A stretch of DNA of 64,000 nucleotides, taken from the NCBI RefSeq assembly GCF_000767055.1, contig NZ_CP006764.1, forward strand, positions 2,108,001 to 2,172,000, given 5' to 3'. Every line of letters begins with the position of its first letter. Positions within the stretch are counted from its first letter, which is position 1. This document shows, piece by piece, positions 36,037 through 44,907 of the stretch. Source of the stretch: Corynebacterium doosanense CAU 212 = DSM 45436. GTDB lineage: Bacteria > Actinomycetota > Actinomycetes > Mycobacteriales > Mycobacteriaceae. The notes below the pieces were generated by a model, which saw only the letters and a program-made list of their open reading frames with translations, did no database searches and was not told the DNA's origin. The position numbers were made by a program, and so were the translations under genes.

Positions 36037-37185
36037 TCAGACGGCCTCGAGGGCCGTCCGGATGTCCGCCAGCAGGTCCTCGACGTCCTCGATGCCCACG
36101 GAGAGGCGGACGAGCTCGCGGGGAACCTCCAGCTGAGAGCCGGTGGCGGACTGGTGGGTCATCACGGCGGGGATCTCCACAAGCGACTCCACGCCGCCGA
36201 GGGATTCCGCGAGGCAGATGAGTTTGGTGTTGGTGCAGAACGCCAGCGCCGCCTCCGGGGTGTGGAAGCTGAGGGAGATCATGGCGCCGAAGCGGTCCAT
36301 CTGGGAGGCGGCGGTGGCGTGCCCGGCGTGGGACTGAAGGCCCGGGTAGTGCACGGCCTTGACCTTGTCGGAGGCCTCGAGCTCGCGGGCGATGCGTTCA
36401 GCGTTGTCGCAGTGGCGTTCCATGCGCACGGCGAGCGTCTTGATGCCGCGGGTGGTGAGGTAGGCGTCGAAGGGGCTGGCGATGGCGCCGACTCCACCCT
36501 GGTAGAAGCGCAGTTGCTCGTCGAGAGCTGAGTCGTCGGTGATGACCACGCCGCCGATGACGTCGGAGTGCCCGCCCAGGTACTTCGTGGTGGAGTGCAC
36601 GATGATGTCCGCGCCGAGATCCAGCGGGCGCTGGAGGTACGGGGTGGCGAAGGTGTTGTCGACGATGAGCTTGGCCGAACCCTTGATCGCCGCGACGGCC
36701 CGGATGTCGGTGATGTTGAGCAGCGGGTTCGACGGGGTCTCCAGCCAGATGAGGGTGGTCTTGTCGGTGATGGCGTTTTTCACCGCGTCGACGTCGGTGG
36801 TGTCCACGACCGTGTAGTCCACGCCCCAGGGGCCGAAGACGCTGTCGATGAGGCGCCAGGTCCCGCCGTAGGCGTCGTTGCCCAGGACCAAGTGGTCGCC
36901 CGGGCGCAGGAGGATGCGCAGGATCGTGTCGGTCGCCGCCATGCCCGAGGAGAACGCCACCCCGTGCGCCGCGCCCTCGAGCGCGGCCACGGTCTTCTCC
37001 AGGGAGTCGACCGTGGGGTTGGCCACCCGGCCGTACTCGAAACCGCCGCGCAGGTCGTTGGGGCCGTTCTGGGCGAAGGTGGTGGAGGCGTAGATCGGGA
37101 TGTTGATGGGCCCGAGGTGGGAGTCGGGGTCATATCCGGCGTGGATGGATGCGGTGGAGAACCCGGACTTCTGGTCGGCGCTCAT
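36037..37185 (-). CDS. metB: Cystathionine gamma-synthase
   Basis: A 382-residue PLP enzyme joining O-acyl-homoserine and cysteine to cystathionine (transsulfuration to methionine). The PLP lysine is in HSTTKYLGGHSDV, with YGRVANPTVDSLEKTVAALEGA and SSGMAATDTILRILLRPGDH upstream and the C-terminal SLGGVESLVEIPAVMTHQ. Family length. The ATG at 37183-37185 has AGGAG ten bases upstream; the longer open frame adds an unrelated prefix. Cystathionine beta- or gamma-lyase of the same family is the alternative, but MetB is the usual gene in this C. glutamicum-like context. A partial McbR-like site lies upstream. Confidence 0.85.
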   Translation of the reverse strand: MSADQKSGFSTASIHAGYDPDSHLGPINIPIYASTTFAQNGPNDLRGGFEYGRVANPTVDSLEKTVAALEGAAHGVAFSSGMAATDTILRILLRPGDHLVLGNDAYGGTWRLIDSVFGPWGVDYTVVDTTDVDAVKNAITDKTTLIWLETPSNPLLNITDIRAVAAIKGSAKLIVDNTFATPYLQRPLDLGADIIVHSTTKYLGGHSDVIGGVVITDDSALDEQLRFYQGGVGAIASPFDAYLTTRGIKTLAVRMERHCDNAERIARELEASDKVKAVHYPGLQSHAGHATAASQMDRFGAMISLSFHTPEAALAFCTNTKLICLAESLGGVESLVEIPAVMTHQSATGSQLEVPRELVRLSVGIEDVEDLLADIRTALEAV

Positions 37186-37227
37186 GTGCTGATCACTCCT
37201 TGTCGGTGGCGGACTGATCCACCACAC

Positions 37228-37243
37228 TAGACCAAGCGGTACA
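37228..37243. promoter_or_regulatory. Partial McbR-like operator upstream of metB
   Basis: TAGAC-CAAGCG-GTACA resembles the C. glutamicum McbR operator TAGAC-N6-GTCTA, with a perfect left half and 3 of 5 bases in the right half. Confidence 0.35.
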
Positions 37244-37259
37244 GCAGCCGGTCAGCCTG

Positions 37260-37276
37260 CGCGAATTTAATTCATG
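37260..37276. promoter_or_regulatory. AT-rich dyad CGCGAATTTAATTCATG
   Basis: The core GAATTTAATTC is an 11-base palindrome. Fifteen consecutive bases (CGCGAATTTAATTCA) are identical to the reverse complement of the element at 5321-5335. It lies between metB and the mechanosensitive channel gene. Confidence 0.4.
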
Positions 37277-37298
37277 CCTGAGTCCACCGGGGGATCGG

Positions 37299-37304
37299 TA
37301 CGGT
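37299..37304 (+). promoter_or_regulatory. -10 box of leaderless mscS-type gene
   Basis: TACGGT ends 8 bases before the ATG at 37313. Confidence 0.45.
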
Positions 37305-37312
37305 GTAGAGCG

Positions 37313-38341
37313 ATGAATGCGAACACCTTCTTCCTCAGTCAGAACTCCGACACCCCCCTCACGGGCACGAGCTCGGACACCGTCGACACCGTCACCAGCT
37401 GGTGGAACAGCACGGATGCCCAGCAGTGGCTCATCGCCACTCCCCTGCGCATCCTGCTCATCATCGTGGTAGCCCTGCTCGTCCAGTGGGTGGGCAGGCG
37501 GCTTGTCGACAGAGCGTCGAAAAGCAACATCGAACGCGGCGGGAGAAAGAAACCGCGGACCGGCCGGTTCCGCACCAGGGCCGCCGGGCCGACGGAGGAG
37601 GTTGATCCGCGCATCGCTGCCATGCGCAAGTCGCACGAACAGCGTCGGCGCTCGCGGATCCGCACGTTGGCGTCGGTGGCCAAGTCGGCGCTGGGCATCG
37701 TCGTCTGGATGTGGGCGGTCCTGGCGATTCTCTCCGAGATCGGCGTGAACATCGGCCCCATCATCGCCTCCGCCGGCGTGGTGGGCGTGGCCATCGGTTT
37801 CGGCGCGCAGTCGCTGGTCAAGGACTTCCTGGCCGGCATCTTCATGCTGCTCGAGGACCAGTACGGCGTGGGCGACACCGTCAACGTCAGCGAGGAGATC
37901 ACCGGCGACGTCGAGGACATCTCCCTGCGCATCACCACGATCCGCGACATCGACGGCACACTCTGGTACGTGCGCAACGGCGAGATCCTGCGCCTGGGCA
38001 ACCTCTCCGACGAGTACTCCATCGCCCGCATCGAGGTCCCCGTCGCGCTGACCAACGACACCGAGAAGGCGTGGGACACGATTCTCCAGGCCATCACCGA
38101 GGCCACCGCCAATCCCGCCATCGCCGACGGCATCATCGACGAGCCGGAGATGAACGGCCTGACCACGATCAAGACAGACCATGTGGTCTACCGCGTGTCC
38201 ATCAAGACGCTGCCCGGCAGGCAGTGGGACGTGCAGCGTGTGGTGCAGTCCAAGCTCATCAACGCCCTGCGCACCGCGGGCGTGCAGATGCCCTACCCGC
38301 GCGGCATCGGTGCGGCCGCCTACTCAGCCACGGAGGAATAG
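37313..38341 (+). CDS. MscS-family mechanosensitive channel
   Basis: A 342-residue membrane protein. Helices at about residues 45-62 and 125-145 are followed by the pore-lining TM3 (IIASAGVVGVAIGFGAQSLVKDFLAGIFML), the diagnostic MscS segment, then the beta domain EDQYGVGDTVNVSEEITGDVEDISLRITTIRDIDGTLWYVRNGEI and a C-terminal alpha/beta cage. A charged loop rich in Arg/Lys precedes TM3. It acts as a pressure release valve or solute exporter. It is shorter than the long MscCG type with extra C-terminal helix. Leaderless start supported by TACGGT 8 bases upstream of the ATG at 37313. Confidence 0.9.
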   Translation: MNANTFFLSQNSDTPLTGTSSDTVDTVTSWWNSTDAQQWLIATPLRILLIIVVALLVQWVGRRLVDRASKSNIERGGRKKPRTGRFRTRAAGPTEEVDPRIAAMRKSHEQRRRSRIRTLASVAKSALGIVVWMWAVLAILSEIGVNIGPIIASAGVVGVAIGFGAQSLVKDFLAGIFMLLEDQYGVGDTVNVSEEITGDVEDISLRITTIRDIDGTLWYVRNGEILRLGNLSDEYSIARIEVPVALTNDTEKAWDTILQAITEATANPAIADGIIDEPEMNGLTTIKTDHVVYRVSIKTLPGRQWDVQRVVQSKLINALRTAGVQMPYPRGIGAAAYSATEE

Positions 38342-38346
38342 ACCCC

Positions 38347-38736
38347 ATGACCAGCGACACCATGTACGACGCCATCGGTGGCGAACCCACGTTCCGCAAG
38401 CTCGTGCGTGGCTTCTACGCCCAGGTGCCGGATGACGACATTCTCGGCCCCATGTATCCCGAGGACGACATGTCCGGCGCCGAGGACCGGTTGTTCTGGT
38501 TCCTCTGTCAGTACTGGGGCGGGCCGCGCACCTACCAGGAGAAACGTGGCAACCCCATGCTGCGCAAGCGCCACTTCCCCTTCGAGATCGACTCCGCGGC
38601 CGCCTTCCGGTGGCTGGAGCTCATGCAGCGCTCCCTCGACCAGATCGACGCGGAGACGATCAACGACGAGCAGCGCGCCGCCATCTGGAACCACATGGAA
38701 CGCGTCGCGTACATGATGATCAACAAGGACGACTGA
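38347..38736 (+). CDS. glbO: Group II truncated haemoglobin
   Basis: A 129-residue 2-on-2 globin. MYDAIGGEPTFRKLVRGFYAQVPDDDILGPMYPEDDMSGAEDRLFWFLCQYWGGPRTYQEKRGNPMLRKRHFPFEI shows the B10 Tyr, the conserved G8 region Trp later in FRWLELM, and the proximal His in RKRHFPF. It probably handles O2/NO chemistry and is conserved next to pepN in mycobacteria. It follows the channel gene by 5 bases, in one transcript. Family length, no signal. Confidence 0.93.
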   Translation: MTSDTMYDAIGGEPTFRKLVRGFYAQVPDDDILGPMYPEDDMSGAEDRLFWFLCQYWGGPRTYQEKRGNPMLRKRHFPFEIDSAAAFRWLELMQRSLDQIDAETINDEQRAAIWNHMERVAYMMINKDD

Positions 38737-38771
38737 CGCTTCTCGACGCTGCGTCCACCAGTTCGCGGCGG

Positions 38772-38777
38772 TAGCAT
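38772..38777 (+). promoter_or_regulatory. -10 box of leaderless chrA
   Basis: TAGCAT ends 7 bases before the GTG at 38785. Confidence 0.5.
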
Positions 38778-38784
38778 CTCCGCC

Positions 38785-39975
38785 GTGCCCCGCCCCAGTG
38801 CAGTCCTCGACGTCCTCCGTTCCTTCGGGGCCCTCGGGCTCACCTCCTTCGGCGGGCCGGCCGCGCACCTGGGGTACTTCCGCACCGCCTTCGTCGAGCG
38901 CCGGACGTGGCTGAGCGACCACGCCTTCGCGGACCTGGTCGCCGTCTCCCAGTTCCTGCCCGGCGCGGGCTCGTCCAAGGTGGGCATGGGCCTGGGTTAT
39001 CACCGCGGCGGCTGGGCCGGGATGGCGCTGGCCTGGATCTTCTTCACCCTCCCCTCGGCACTCGTGCTGGGCGCCTTCGGCCTGTTTGTCACGGGCACGG
39101 GCATCGACCCGGAATCCGGGTGGATCCGGGGGCTGCTCGCCGTCGCCGTCGGGGTGGTCTTCCACGCGGTGTCCGGCATGGCCCGCTCACTGGCCTCCAC
39201 CCCGGTCACGGCCACCATCGCGGTCGCCTCGGCGCTGGCCGTCTTGCTCGTCGCCCACTCCGCCATCCAGGTCACGGTCATCGTCGCCGCCGGTGTGCTG
39301 GGGATGCTGCTGCTACGCACGCAGACAAAGGTGACGGAGCCGTCCCCGGAGACCCTCCGCCCCGTCCCCCGGTGGGCGGGCTACGGCGCGGTGGCCCTCT
39401 ACTTCGCCCTGCTCGCGGGCCTGTGGGCTGGAGCGCGATTCGTGGGCGGCCCGGTGCTCACGCGGGCGTACGCCTACTACGAGACCGGCGCGCTGGTCTT
39501 TGGTGGCGGGCACGTGGTGCTGCCGCTGCTGCAGGCGCATGCCGTGGGCGGGCAGTGGATGAGCGAGGCGGAGTTCCTGGCCGGGTACTCGGTGGCGCAG
39601 GCCGTGCCGGGGCCGCTGTTCACCTTCGCCACCTACCTCGGGGCGGTGGACGGAGGCATCTCCGGGGCCGTGCTGGCCACGGTGATGATCTTCCTGCCCT
39701 CTGCGCTGCTCATCGTCGCGGGAATGTATTTCTGGTCGCGCTGGCGGCACTACCCCCTGCTCAGAGCGGCGTTCGCGGGCATCAACGCTGCGGTGGTGGG
39801 CCTGCTGCTCGCCGCACTCTACGACCCGGTGTTCACCCACGGCATCACCGGCCCGCGATCACTCGCCGTGGCGGCGATCGCCTGGCTCATGCTCGCGGTG
39901 TGGAAGCTCCCGCCCTGGTCGGTCGCCGCGTTCGGGGCGCTCGCCGGATGGCTGCTGCTCTCACTGCGGGGCTAA
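38785..39975 (+). CDS. chrA: Chromate transporter family protein (ChrA)
   Basis: A 396-residue membrane protein with the two homologous CHR halves. The first half has FGGPAAHLGYFRTAFVERRTWL and FLPGAGSSKVGMGLGY; the second has FGGGHVVLPLLQAHAV and SVAQAVPGPLFTFATYLGA, the hallmark of long-chain CHR transporters. It would export chromate or another oxyanion by exchange or proton coupling; the real physiological substrate is uncertain. GTG at 38785 with a TAGCAT box 7 bases upstream. Its end overlaps the next convergent gene by four bases. Confidence 0.85.
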   Translation: MPRPSAVLDVLRSFGALGLTSFGGPAAHLGYFRTAFVERRTWLSDHAFADLVAVSQFLPGAGSSKVGMGLGYHRGGWAGMALAWIFFTLPSALVLGAFGLFVTGTGIDPESGWIRGLLAVAVGVVFHAVSGMARSLASTPVTATIAVASALAVLLVAHSAIQVTVIVAAGVLGMLLLRTQTKVTEPSPETLRPVPRWAGYGAVALYFALLAGLWAGARFVGGPVLTRAYAYYETGALVFGGGHVVLPLLQAHAVGGQWMSEAEFLAGYSVAQAVPGPLFTFATYLGAVDGGISGAVLATVMIFLPSALLIVAGMYFWSRWRHYPLLRAAFAGINAAVVGLLLAALYDPVFTHGITGPRSLAVAAIAWLMLAVWKLPPWSVAAFGALAGWLLLSLRG

Positions 39976-40607
39976 AGCGCCAGCACGTTGCCCAGCCCCG
40001 TCGAGCGGTAGACGGTGCCGAAGGGGGCGTCGATGCGCACCCACCGGCCCGCGGTGGAGACCCGCAGGTGGCGCGGGATGTCCATCGCGGCGCTGAATCC
40101 CGGGATAAGGCCCAGGGACGTGCAAGTGAACACCATGCGCATGGGCACCTCCACGCTGTGGCCGCCTCCCTCGACGGTGATGACCGTCTGGTTGAGCAGC
40201 GAGGCGGGCGGTCCCATCGGGCCGGAGAACTGGCGCGCGAGATTCCGGCCGTCGTCGGCGAGCTGGCGCACCACCGTCACCGGCAGCGTGTCCACGAGCT
40301 CGAACCCCGTGGCCGGCGGCAGCGCGCCCGGCCAGTTGGGGTCGCGCGCGGGCCCGATGGAACGCGCGTCGGTCTGCACCGAGTTGAGCAGGTCGGACGC
40401 GGCCACGACCGCACCGTCCCGGGACACCGATCCGGTGATGCGGCGCGAAGCGGTGACCTCGAAGGGTGTGGTGACAAAGACGTCGATGGAGTCGTCGACA
40501 AGCGTTCGGAACCTTGCCGACGCCGCGGCGTCGAGCCCGACCGCGCGACCCAGCAGGGAGATCAGGCCCGGCCCACCGGAGCTGACCTCGAGGGACTCCA
40601 TAGGCAC
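39972..40607 (-). CDS. Conserved actinobacterial protein of unknown function (Rv2474c-like position)
   Basis: A 211-residue soluble protein without signal peptide or membrane helix. I do not recognise a domain. Visible features are TTPFEVTASRRITGSV and HLRVSTAGRWVRIDAPFGTVYRSTG, suggesting a beta-rich SRPBCC-like or lipid-binding fold, which is a guess. GTG start at 40605-40607 overlaps the TAG stop of the thioesterase gene by one base, so the two are translationally coupled. The pair sits where Rv2474c and Rv2475c lie in M. tuberculosis. Confidence 0.7.
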   Translation of the reverse strand: MPMESLEVSSGGPGLISLLGRAVGLDAAASARFRTLVDDSIDVFVTTPFEVTASRRITGSVSRDGAVVAASDLLNSVQTDARSIGPARDPNWPGALPPATGFELVDTLPVTVVRQLADDGRNLARQFSGPMGPPASLLNQTVITVEGGGHSVEVPMRMVFTCTSLGLIPGFSAAMDIPRHLRVSTAGRWVRIDAPFGTVYRSTGLGNVLAL

Positions 40608-41128
40608 TAGAAGATGTCCCCGTATCCGGAGTCCTCGAGGTTGTCCAGATCCACCAGACCGTCCTCCTCGACCTCGGCATCCTGGATGTCCTCCGGGGGC
40701 TTCTTCTCCGGCGCCTGCGTGATGATGCCGATCTCCGCCTTGGTCAGCTCGCGCGGCATGAGCGTGGACATGTCGATGGCCACCTGCACCGTCTCCACCA
40801 CGCAGGCCAGGCGCTTCTGCCGGTCCTTGATCTCCTGGCGGGTGACAAACGACGTCGTGCCCACCTCCACCGCCTGCGTCTCAATGTGCACGTGCGTGGT
40901 GTCGGGCTGGATCGGCCGGAAGTAGTCCGCCTCGACGCGGCGCACGAACACGTTGAACTCCAGTCCGCGGGAGAAGAAGAAGTGCTCGCCGTATTCCAGG
41001 CGCGCCTCCTGGGCAAACTCCAGGTAGTTCGCGTTCATGATGTGCCCGTGGCGGTCGAAGTCGGACCAGCGCACGGGCAGGGTGGTGTAGTGGACGGCGC
41101 CGTCGGAGTCGTTGTTGTCTGCAGACAT
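40607..41128 (-). CDS. Hotdog-fold acyl-CoA thioesterase
   Basis: A 173-residue 4-hydroxybenzoyl-CoA-thioesterase-type protein. The signature RWSDFDRHGHIMNANYLEFAQEARLEY contains the catalytic Asp and the conserved G-H-x-N-x2-Y. FNVFVRRVEADYFRPIQPDTTHVHIETQAVEVGTTSF follows as the rest of the hotdog sheet. The C-terminal 40 residues are acidic and unrelated to the fold. It releases a carboxylic acid from an acyl-CoA; substrate unknown. Upstream is a palindrome TGGTGA-N5-TCACCA (41163-41179). Confidence 0.85.
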   Translation of the reverse strand: MSADNNDSDGAVHYTTLPVRWSDFDRHGHIMNANYLEFAQEARLEYGEHFFFSRGLEFNVFVRRVEADYFRPIQPDTTHVHIETQAVEVGTTSFVTRQEIKDRQKRLACVVETVQVAIDMSTLMPRELTKAEIGIITQAPEKKPPEDIQDAEVEEDGLVDLDNLEDSGYGDIF

Positions 41129-41162
41129 AATTGTCGAGATTTCCGTTCGTCTATCGAGGTCC

Positions 41163-41179
41163 TGGTGAGCAGATCACCA
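41163..41179. promoter_or_regulatory. Palindrome TGGTGA-GCAGA-TCACCA
   Basis: A perfect 6+6 inverted repeat just downstream of a TATAGA -10-like box (41181-41186, minus strand), placing it near the transcription start of the thioesterase gene, where a repressor would sit. Confidence 0.45.
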
Positions 41180-41205
41180 CTCTATACCTTTTAGTTTGCT
41201 GTACC

Positions 41206-42417
41206 TCACTGAAACCGCCGGGGCAGCTCCGGTTCTCCCAGGACCAGCATGAGCCGGTTCGCCCAACTGAAAAATGCGACACAGTTCACCGCATCAATCA
41301 CCGACGCAGCATCGAGCCCGGCGGAAGAGAGCTTGTCGACGTCCTCCCCACCCATTCGCGGAGGTGTCGCCGTCAGTTGGAGCGCCACATCGCGCAGGGC
41401 GTTCCACTGCTCGCTGCCGAGATCGGAGTGCTGGCCAGCGTCGATAAGCCTGGTGATGTCCTCGGACCTGCCGGACTCCTCCTCCGCGCGGCCGGCGTGG
41501 ACCGAGGCGCAGTAGACGCAGCCGTTGGCCATGGAGGTGACGGTGGCGGCGAGTTCGCGCTCGGCGCGGCCAAGGCCACCGTCGGTGTTGTAGAAGATGT
41601 CCAGGTCCGTGAGCGTGCGGGCGCGCAGGGCGTCGGGGTCGCGGGCGAGCAGGCGGAAGTAGGGCATGTCGACCCGTCGTGGCTGGATCATGGCGTTGAC
41701 CTGTGCCTCGGTGAGCTCGGATTTCTCCACCGGCTCGACCCAGGGTTTCCAGCCGAGGGCGTGGTTGACGAAGGCCCGCGGGCGGGCGATGTCCGGCTCG
41801 GGGGCGTCGGGCCAGGCGAGTTCCGGAAGCGTCGGGGTGCCCTGCGTCTTGCTGGGCGTGGCGCCGGCCAGCGCGTCGAGACCCTGGATGACACGCAGCT
41901 GGAAGCACAGGAAGCTGATCAGCTGGGTGAGCGAGACGATCTCGTCGGCCGTCCACCCGGCGAGTTCGAGGTGGCGGATCACACCCGGGCGGCTGTCGCG
42001 GGGATGGAAGACGAGCAGGTGCGCCACGTCGAAGGCCGCGGTGAGCCGCTCCCCCAACCCGAGGCCGGCGTGGCTGACCTGGGGGCCAGGCTCGGAACGT
42101 TCGCGCAGGTCGGGCTCGCGAAACTGGCCGTAGGGGCCGTGCGCCTGGCCGGCGCGGATCGCCTCGGTGACGGCGTCGACGAGGGTGGGTGCGGCGTCGT
42201 CGCCAAGCAGATCGGAGTAGAACTCCGCGGCGCGCGGCTGTGCGTGCAGCCCGGCGACGTAGGCCGCCACCGCGTAACGCTCGGTCTGGGTGAAGCCACC
42301 GGGTGAGGCGGGTTCGAGCAGCGCCTCGAAGCTCTTCTGCGCGTTGGCCTTGGCGTCCGGGCGTAGGTCCCGCAGCTGTGTCGGCCCGCTGGCCAGGGAG
42401 TTGATGATGTCGGTCAC
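41206..42417 (-). CDS. Double carboxymuconolactone-decarboxylase/alkylhydroperoxidase-like protein
   Basis: A 403-residue protein made of two AhpD-like halves. The N-terminal half (about 1-200) has a CMD-like helical core without cysteines (FTQTERYAVAAYVAGLHAQ, GLGERLTAAFDVAHLLVFHPRDSRPGVIRHLELAGWTADEIVSLTQLISFLCFQLRVIQGLDAL). The C-terminal half has the peroxidase site GCVYCASVHAGR (Cys-x2-Cys-x3-His). As I recall, separate CMD and peroxidase families of this type (the Avi_7170 and Avi_7169 families) accompany peptide ABC transporters; here they are fused. GTG at 42415-42417 was chosen for AAAGGA six bases upstream. It follows the ABC ATPase gene in the same operon. Confidence 0.78.
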   Translation of the reverse strand: MTDIINSLASGPTQLRDLRPDAKANAQKSFEALLEPASPGGFTQTERYAVAAYVAGLHAQPRAAEFYSDLLGDDAAPTLVDAVTEAIRAGQAHGPYGQFREPDLRERSEPGPQVSHAGLGLGERLTAAFDVAHLLVFHPRDSRPGVIRHLELAGWTADEIVSLTQLISFLCFQLRVIQGLDALAGATPSKTQGTPTLPELAWPDAPEPDIARPRAFVNHALGWKPWVEPVEKSELTEAQVNAMIQPRRVDMPYFRLLARDPDALRARTLTDLDIFYNTDGGLGRAERELAATVTSMANGCVYCASVHAGRAEEESGRSEDITRLIDAGQHSDLGSEQWNALRDVALQLTATPPRMGGEDVDKLSSAGLDAASVIDAVNCVAFFSWANRLMLVLGEPELPRRFQ

Positions 42418-42428
42418 GAAAGGTCCTT

Positions 42429-44057
42429 TCACAGTCCGAGGTTGAGGGAGCCGTCCCGGTAGTTCGAACCCGGGATCGAGGCGATGAGTTCGGCGGTGAA
42501 CTCGCTCTGCGGGTGCGCGAACACCTCGGCGGTACGGCCGGATTCCACCTGCTGGCCGTGGTTCATCACCGTCACCGTGTCGGAGATTCCCCGCACCACG
42601 GAGAGGTCATGGGAGATGAACACGTAGGTCAGGCCCAGCTCCTCCTGCAGGGAGGCGAGCAGGCGCAGGATCTGTGCCTGCACGGTGACGTCCAGTGCCG
42701 AGACGGCCTCGTCGAGCACCACCAGCTCGGGCTCGAGGATCAGCGCCCGGGCGATGGCCACACGCTGGAGCTGGCCGCCGGAAAGTTCCCGCGGGCGGCG
42801 CGGCAGGTGCTCCGGCCCCAGCGCCACCAGGCCGAGGTAACGCTCCACCTTGGCCGCGATGTCCGACCGGGAAAGCTCCAGCTCGCGGGCGTAGTTGCGC
42901 AGTGGCTCGGCGATGATCTGGCCGATGTTCTGGCGGGGATCGAGCGAGGAATACGGGTTCTGGTAGACGAGCTGCACCTGGCGGCGCAGGCGCCGTCGAC
43001 GAGACGGGGAGAGTTCGGTGACCTCCACTCCGTCGATGCTGATGTGTCCCGCGGTGGGTGTGCGGAAACCGGTGATCGCCCTGCCCAGGGTGGACTTTCC
43101 GGAACCCGACTGGCCGACGATGGCATGGGTTCTTCCCCGCGGGACGGCGAAGGAGACGTCGTCGACCGCGAGGAAGTCAGCGCCGAATCGTTGGGTGACC
43201 CCGTCGACGATGAGCAGCGGCGGCTCCTCGGTGTTCGCCGGCGTGGCCCGAGGGCTGGTGACGGCGGCAGACAGCGAGGGGGCGTCGGCCAGCAGGCGGC
43301 GGGTGTAATCCTGTTGCGGATGAGTGAGCACCTCGGCGGCGACGCCGGATTCGCGCACCTCGCCCTTCTCCATGACAACGATGTGGTCGGCGCGGTCACC
43401 CGCGACCGCCAGGTCATGGGTGATGAGCAGGATGCCCAGGCCCAGCTCCTCCTGCATCTTTTCCAGCAGGTCGAGGATGACCTTCTGCACGGTGACGTCG
43501 AGGGCGGAGGTGGGCTCGTCGGCGATGATGAGGTCAGGTTCCGGGGCGATGGCCGCGGCGATGAGCACCCGCTGTTTCATGCCGCCGGAGAGCTCGTGCG
43601 GGTACTGGTCGAAGCGCGCCTCCGGGCGATCGATGCCCACTCGTTCGAAGAGTTCGATGGTGCGGGCCCGGCGCTCGGCGGCCGAGCCGCGGCCATGGAA
43701 CGCCAGGGCGTCGCTGACCGCCTGCCCGACGGTCTTCACCGGGTTGAGGGAGTTTCCGGGATCCTGCGGCACCAGCCCGATGCGGGCGCCGCGGAGGGAT
43801 TTCCACTCCCGCGGAGAGAGGTTGGTGATCGGGCGGCCGTCGAAAAGCACCTCACCGGAGTCGATGCCGGCATTGTCCGGCAGCAGGCCGATCACCGCGC
43901 GGGCGGTGGTGGACTTGCCGGAGCCGGACTCACCGACGATCGCCGTGGTTTTGCCGGCGAATACCTCGAGGCTGACGCTGTTGACGGCGGCGACGTTTCC
44001 GGCGCGGGTCTCATACGAGACGACCAGGTCCTCGATGCGCAGCAGTGGTTCGCTCAT
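42429..44057 (-). CDS. Peptide-type ABC transporter, fused double ATPase
   Basis: A 542-residue protein with two complete DppD/DppF-like ATPase domains. The first Walker A is GESGSGKST with signature LSGGMKQRV and Walker B DLIIADEPTSALDV; the second Walker A is GQSGSGKST with LSGGQLQRV and Walker B ELVVLDEAVSALDV. The signature motifs place it in the oligopeptide/nickel class. It energises uptake through the two permeases encoded just upstream. ATG at 44055-44057; its frame also reads open upstream through the permease gene. Substrate unknown. Confidence 0.92.
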   Translation of the reverse strand: MSEPLLRIEDLVVSYETRAGNVAAVNSVSLEVFAGKTTAIVGESGSGKSTTARAVIGLLPDNAGIDSGEVLFDGRPITNLSPREWKSLRGARIGLVPQDPGNSLNPVKTVGQAVSDALAFHGRGSAAERRARTIELFERVGIDRPEARFDQYPHELSGGMKQRVLIAAAIAPEPDLIIADEPTSALDVTVQKVILDLLEKMQEELGLGILLITHDLAVAGDRADHIVVMEKGEVRESGVAAEVLTHPQQDYTRRLLADAPSLSAAVTSPRATPANTEEPPLLIVDGVTQRFGADFLAVDDVSFAVPRGRTHAIVGQSGSGKSTLGRAITGFRTPTAGHISIDGVEVTELSPSRRRRLRRQVQLVYQNPYSSLDPRQNIGQIIAEPLRNYARELELSRSDIAAKVERYLGLVALGPEHLPRRPRELSGGQLQRVAIARALILEPELVVLDEAVSALDVTVQAQILRLLASLQEELGLTYVFISHDLSVVRGISDTVTVMNHGQQVESGRTAEVFAHPQSEFTAELIASIPGSNYRDGSLNLGL

Positions 44058-44058
44058 G

Positions 44059-44907
44059 TCATGCCTCCCTTCGGATGGAACGGCTGAGGTGGTTGGCCGC
44101 GAGCACGACCAGGACGATGACCAGACCCGGAAGAACGGTGAGCCACCAGGCGGTGGCCATGTAGTCGCGGGCGTCGGCGATGAGCAGGCCCCATTCCGGG
44201 GTCGGCGGCGGGGCACCGTAGCCGAGGAATCCGAGGACGGAGAGCTGCAGGATCGCCGAGCCGAACTGCAACGCAGCCAGCGCGAGCACCGGGGTCAGCG
44301 AGTTGGGCAGGATGTGGCGCAACAGCACCTGGGACCGTGTGCCGCCGGACCCGTAGGCGGCCTCGACGAAGTCCGCGCCGGCCACGCTGATGACCTGCGA
44401 GCGGGCCATGCGGGCGAAGGTGGCCACCGAGGTGATGCCCACGGCGATGGCGGCGTTGATCGTGCCGTAGCCCAGCAGGATGATCACCGCGAGGCTCAGC
44501 AGGAGGGCGGGAACGCTGAGCAGGACGTCGACAAGCCGCATGATTGCGGTGTCGACCCAGCCGCGCAACGAGCCGGCGAGCAGGCCCAGGAGCGTGCCGA
44601 AGACGATGCCGACCAACACCGCGATGAGCGCGCCGAGCAGGGTCTGCCGGGCTCCGTAGACCACCCGGGCGTAGAGGTCGCGGCCGACGGAGTCGGTGCC
44701 GAACCACTGCTCGCCCGAGGGCGGGAGCAGGGCGACGGTCTCGCCCGAGTACGGGCTGTGGCCGGTGAATAACCCGGGCACGAGCGCCGCGAGGACGGCG
44801 AGGCCGAGCACGATGATGCTGAGCACCACTCCGGGCGAGGTCCACGGGTTGCGCACGCGGGCGCGCCTTCTTCTCGAGGTGGTGACGGCGCTTACAGGGG
44901 TGGTCAT
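44059..44907 (-). CDS. Peptide-type ABC transporter permease (DppC-like)
   Basis: A 282-residue inner-membrane permease with about six helices. N-terminal positive segment and long first helix, the FGTDSVGRDLYARVVYGARQTLL region typical of DppC/OppC, and an EAA-type loop (FARMARSQVISVAGADFVEAAYGSGG). Its ATG overlaps the stop of the preceding permease gene by four bases (44904-44907), so the two are coupled. It ends one base before the ATPase start. Confidence 0.92.
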   Translation of the reverse strand: MTTPVSAVTTSRRRRARVRNPWTSPGVVLSIIVLGLAVLAALVPGLFTGHSPYSGETVALLPPSGEQWFGTDSVGRDLYARVVYGARQTLLGALIAVLVGIVFGTLLGLLAGSLRGWVDTAIMRLVDVLLSVPALLLSLAVIILLGYGTINAAIAVGITSVATFARMARSQVISVAGADFVEAAYGSGGTRSQVLLRHILPNSLTPVLALAALQFGSAILQLSVLGFLGYGAPPPTPEWGLLIADARDYMATAWWLTVLPGLVIVLVVLAANHLSRSIRREA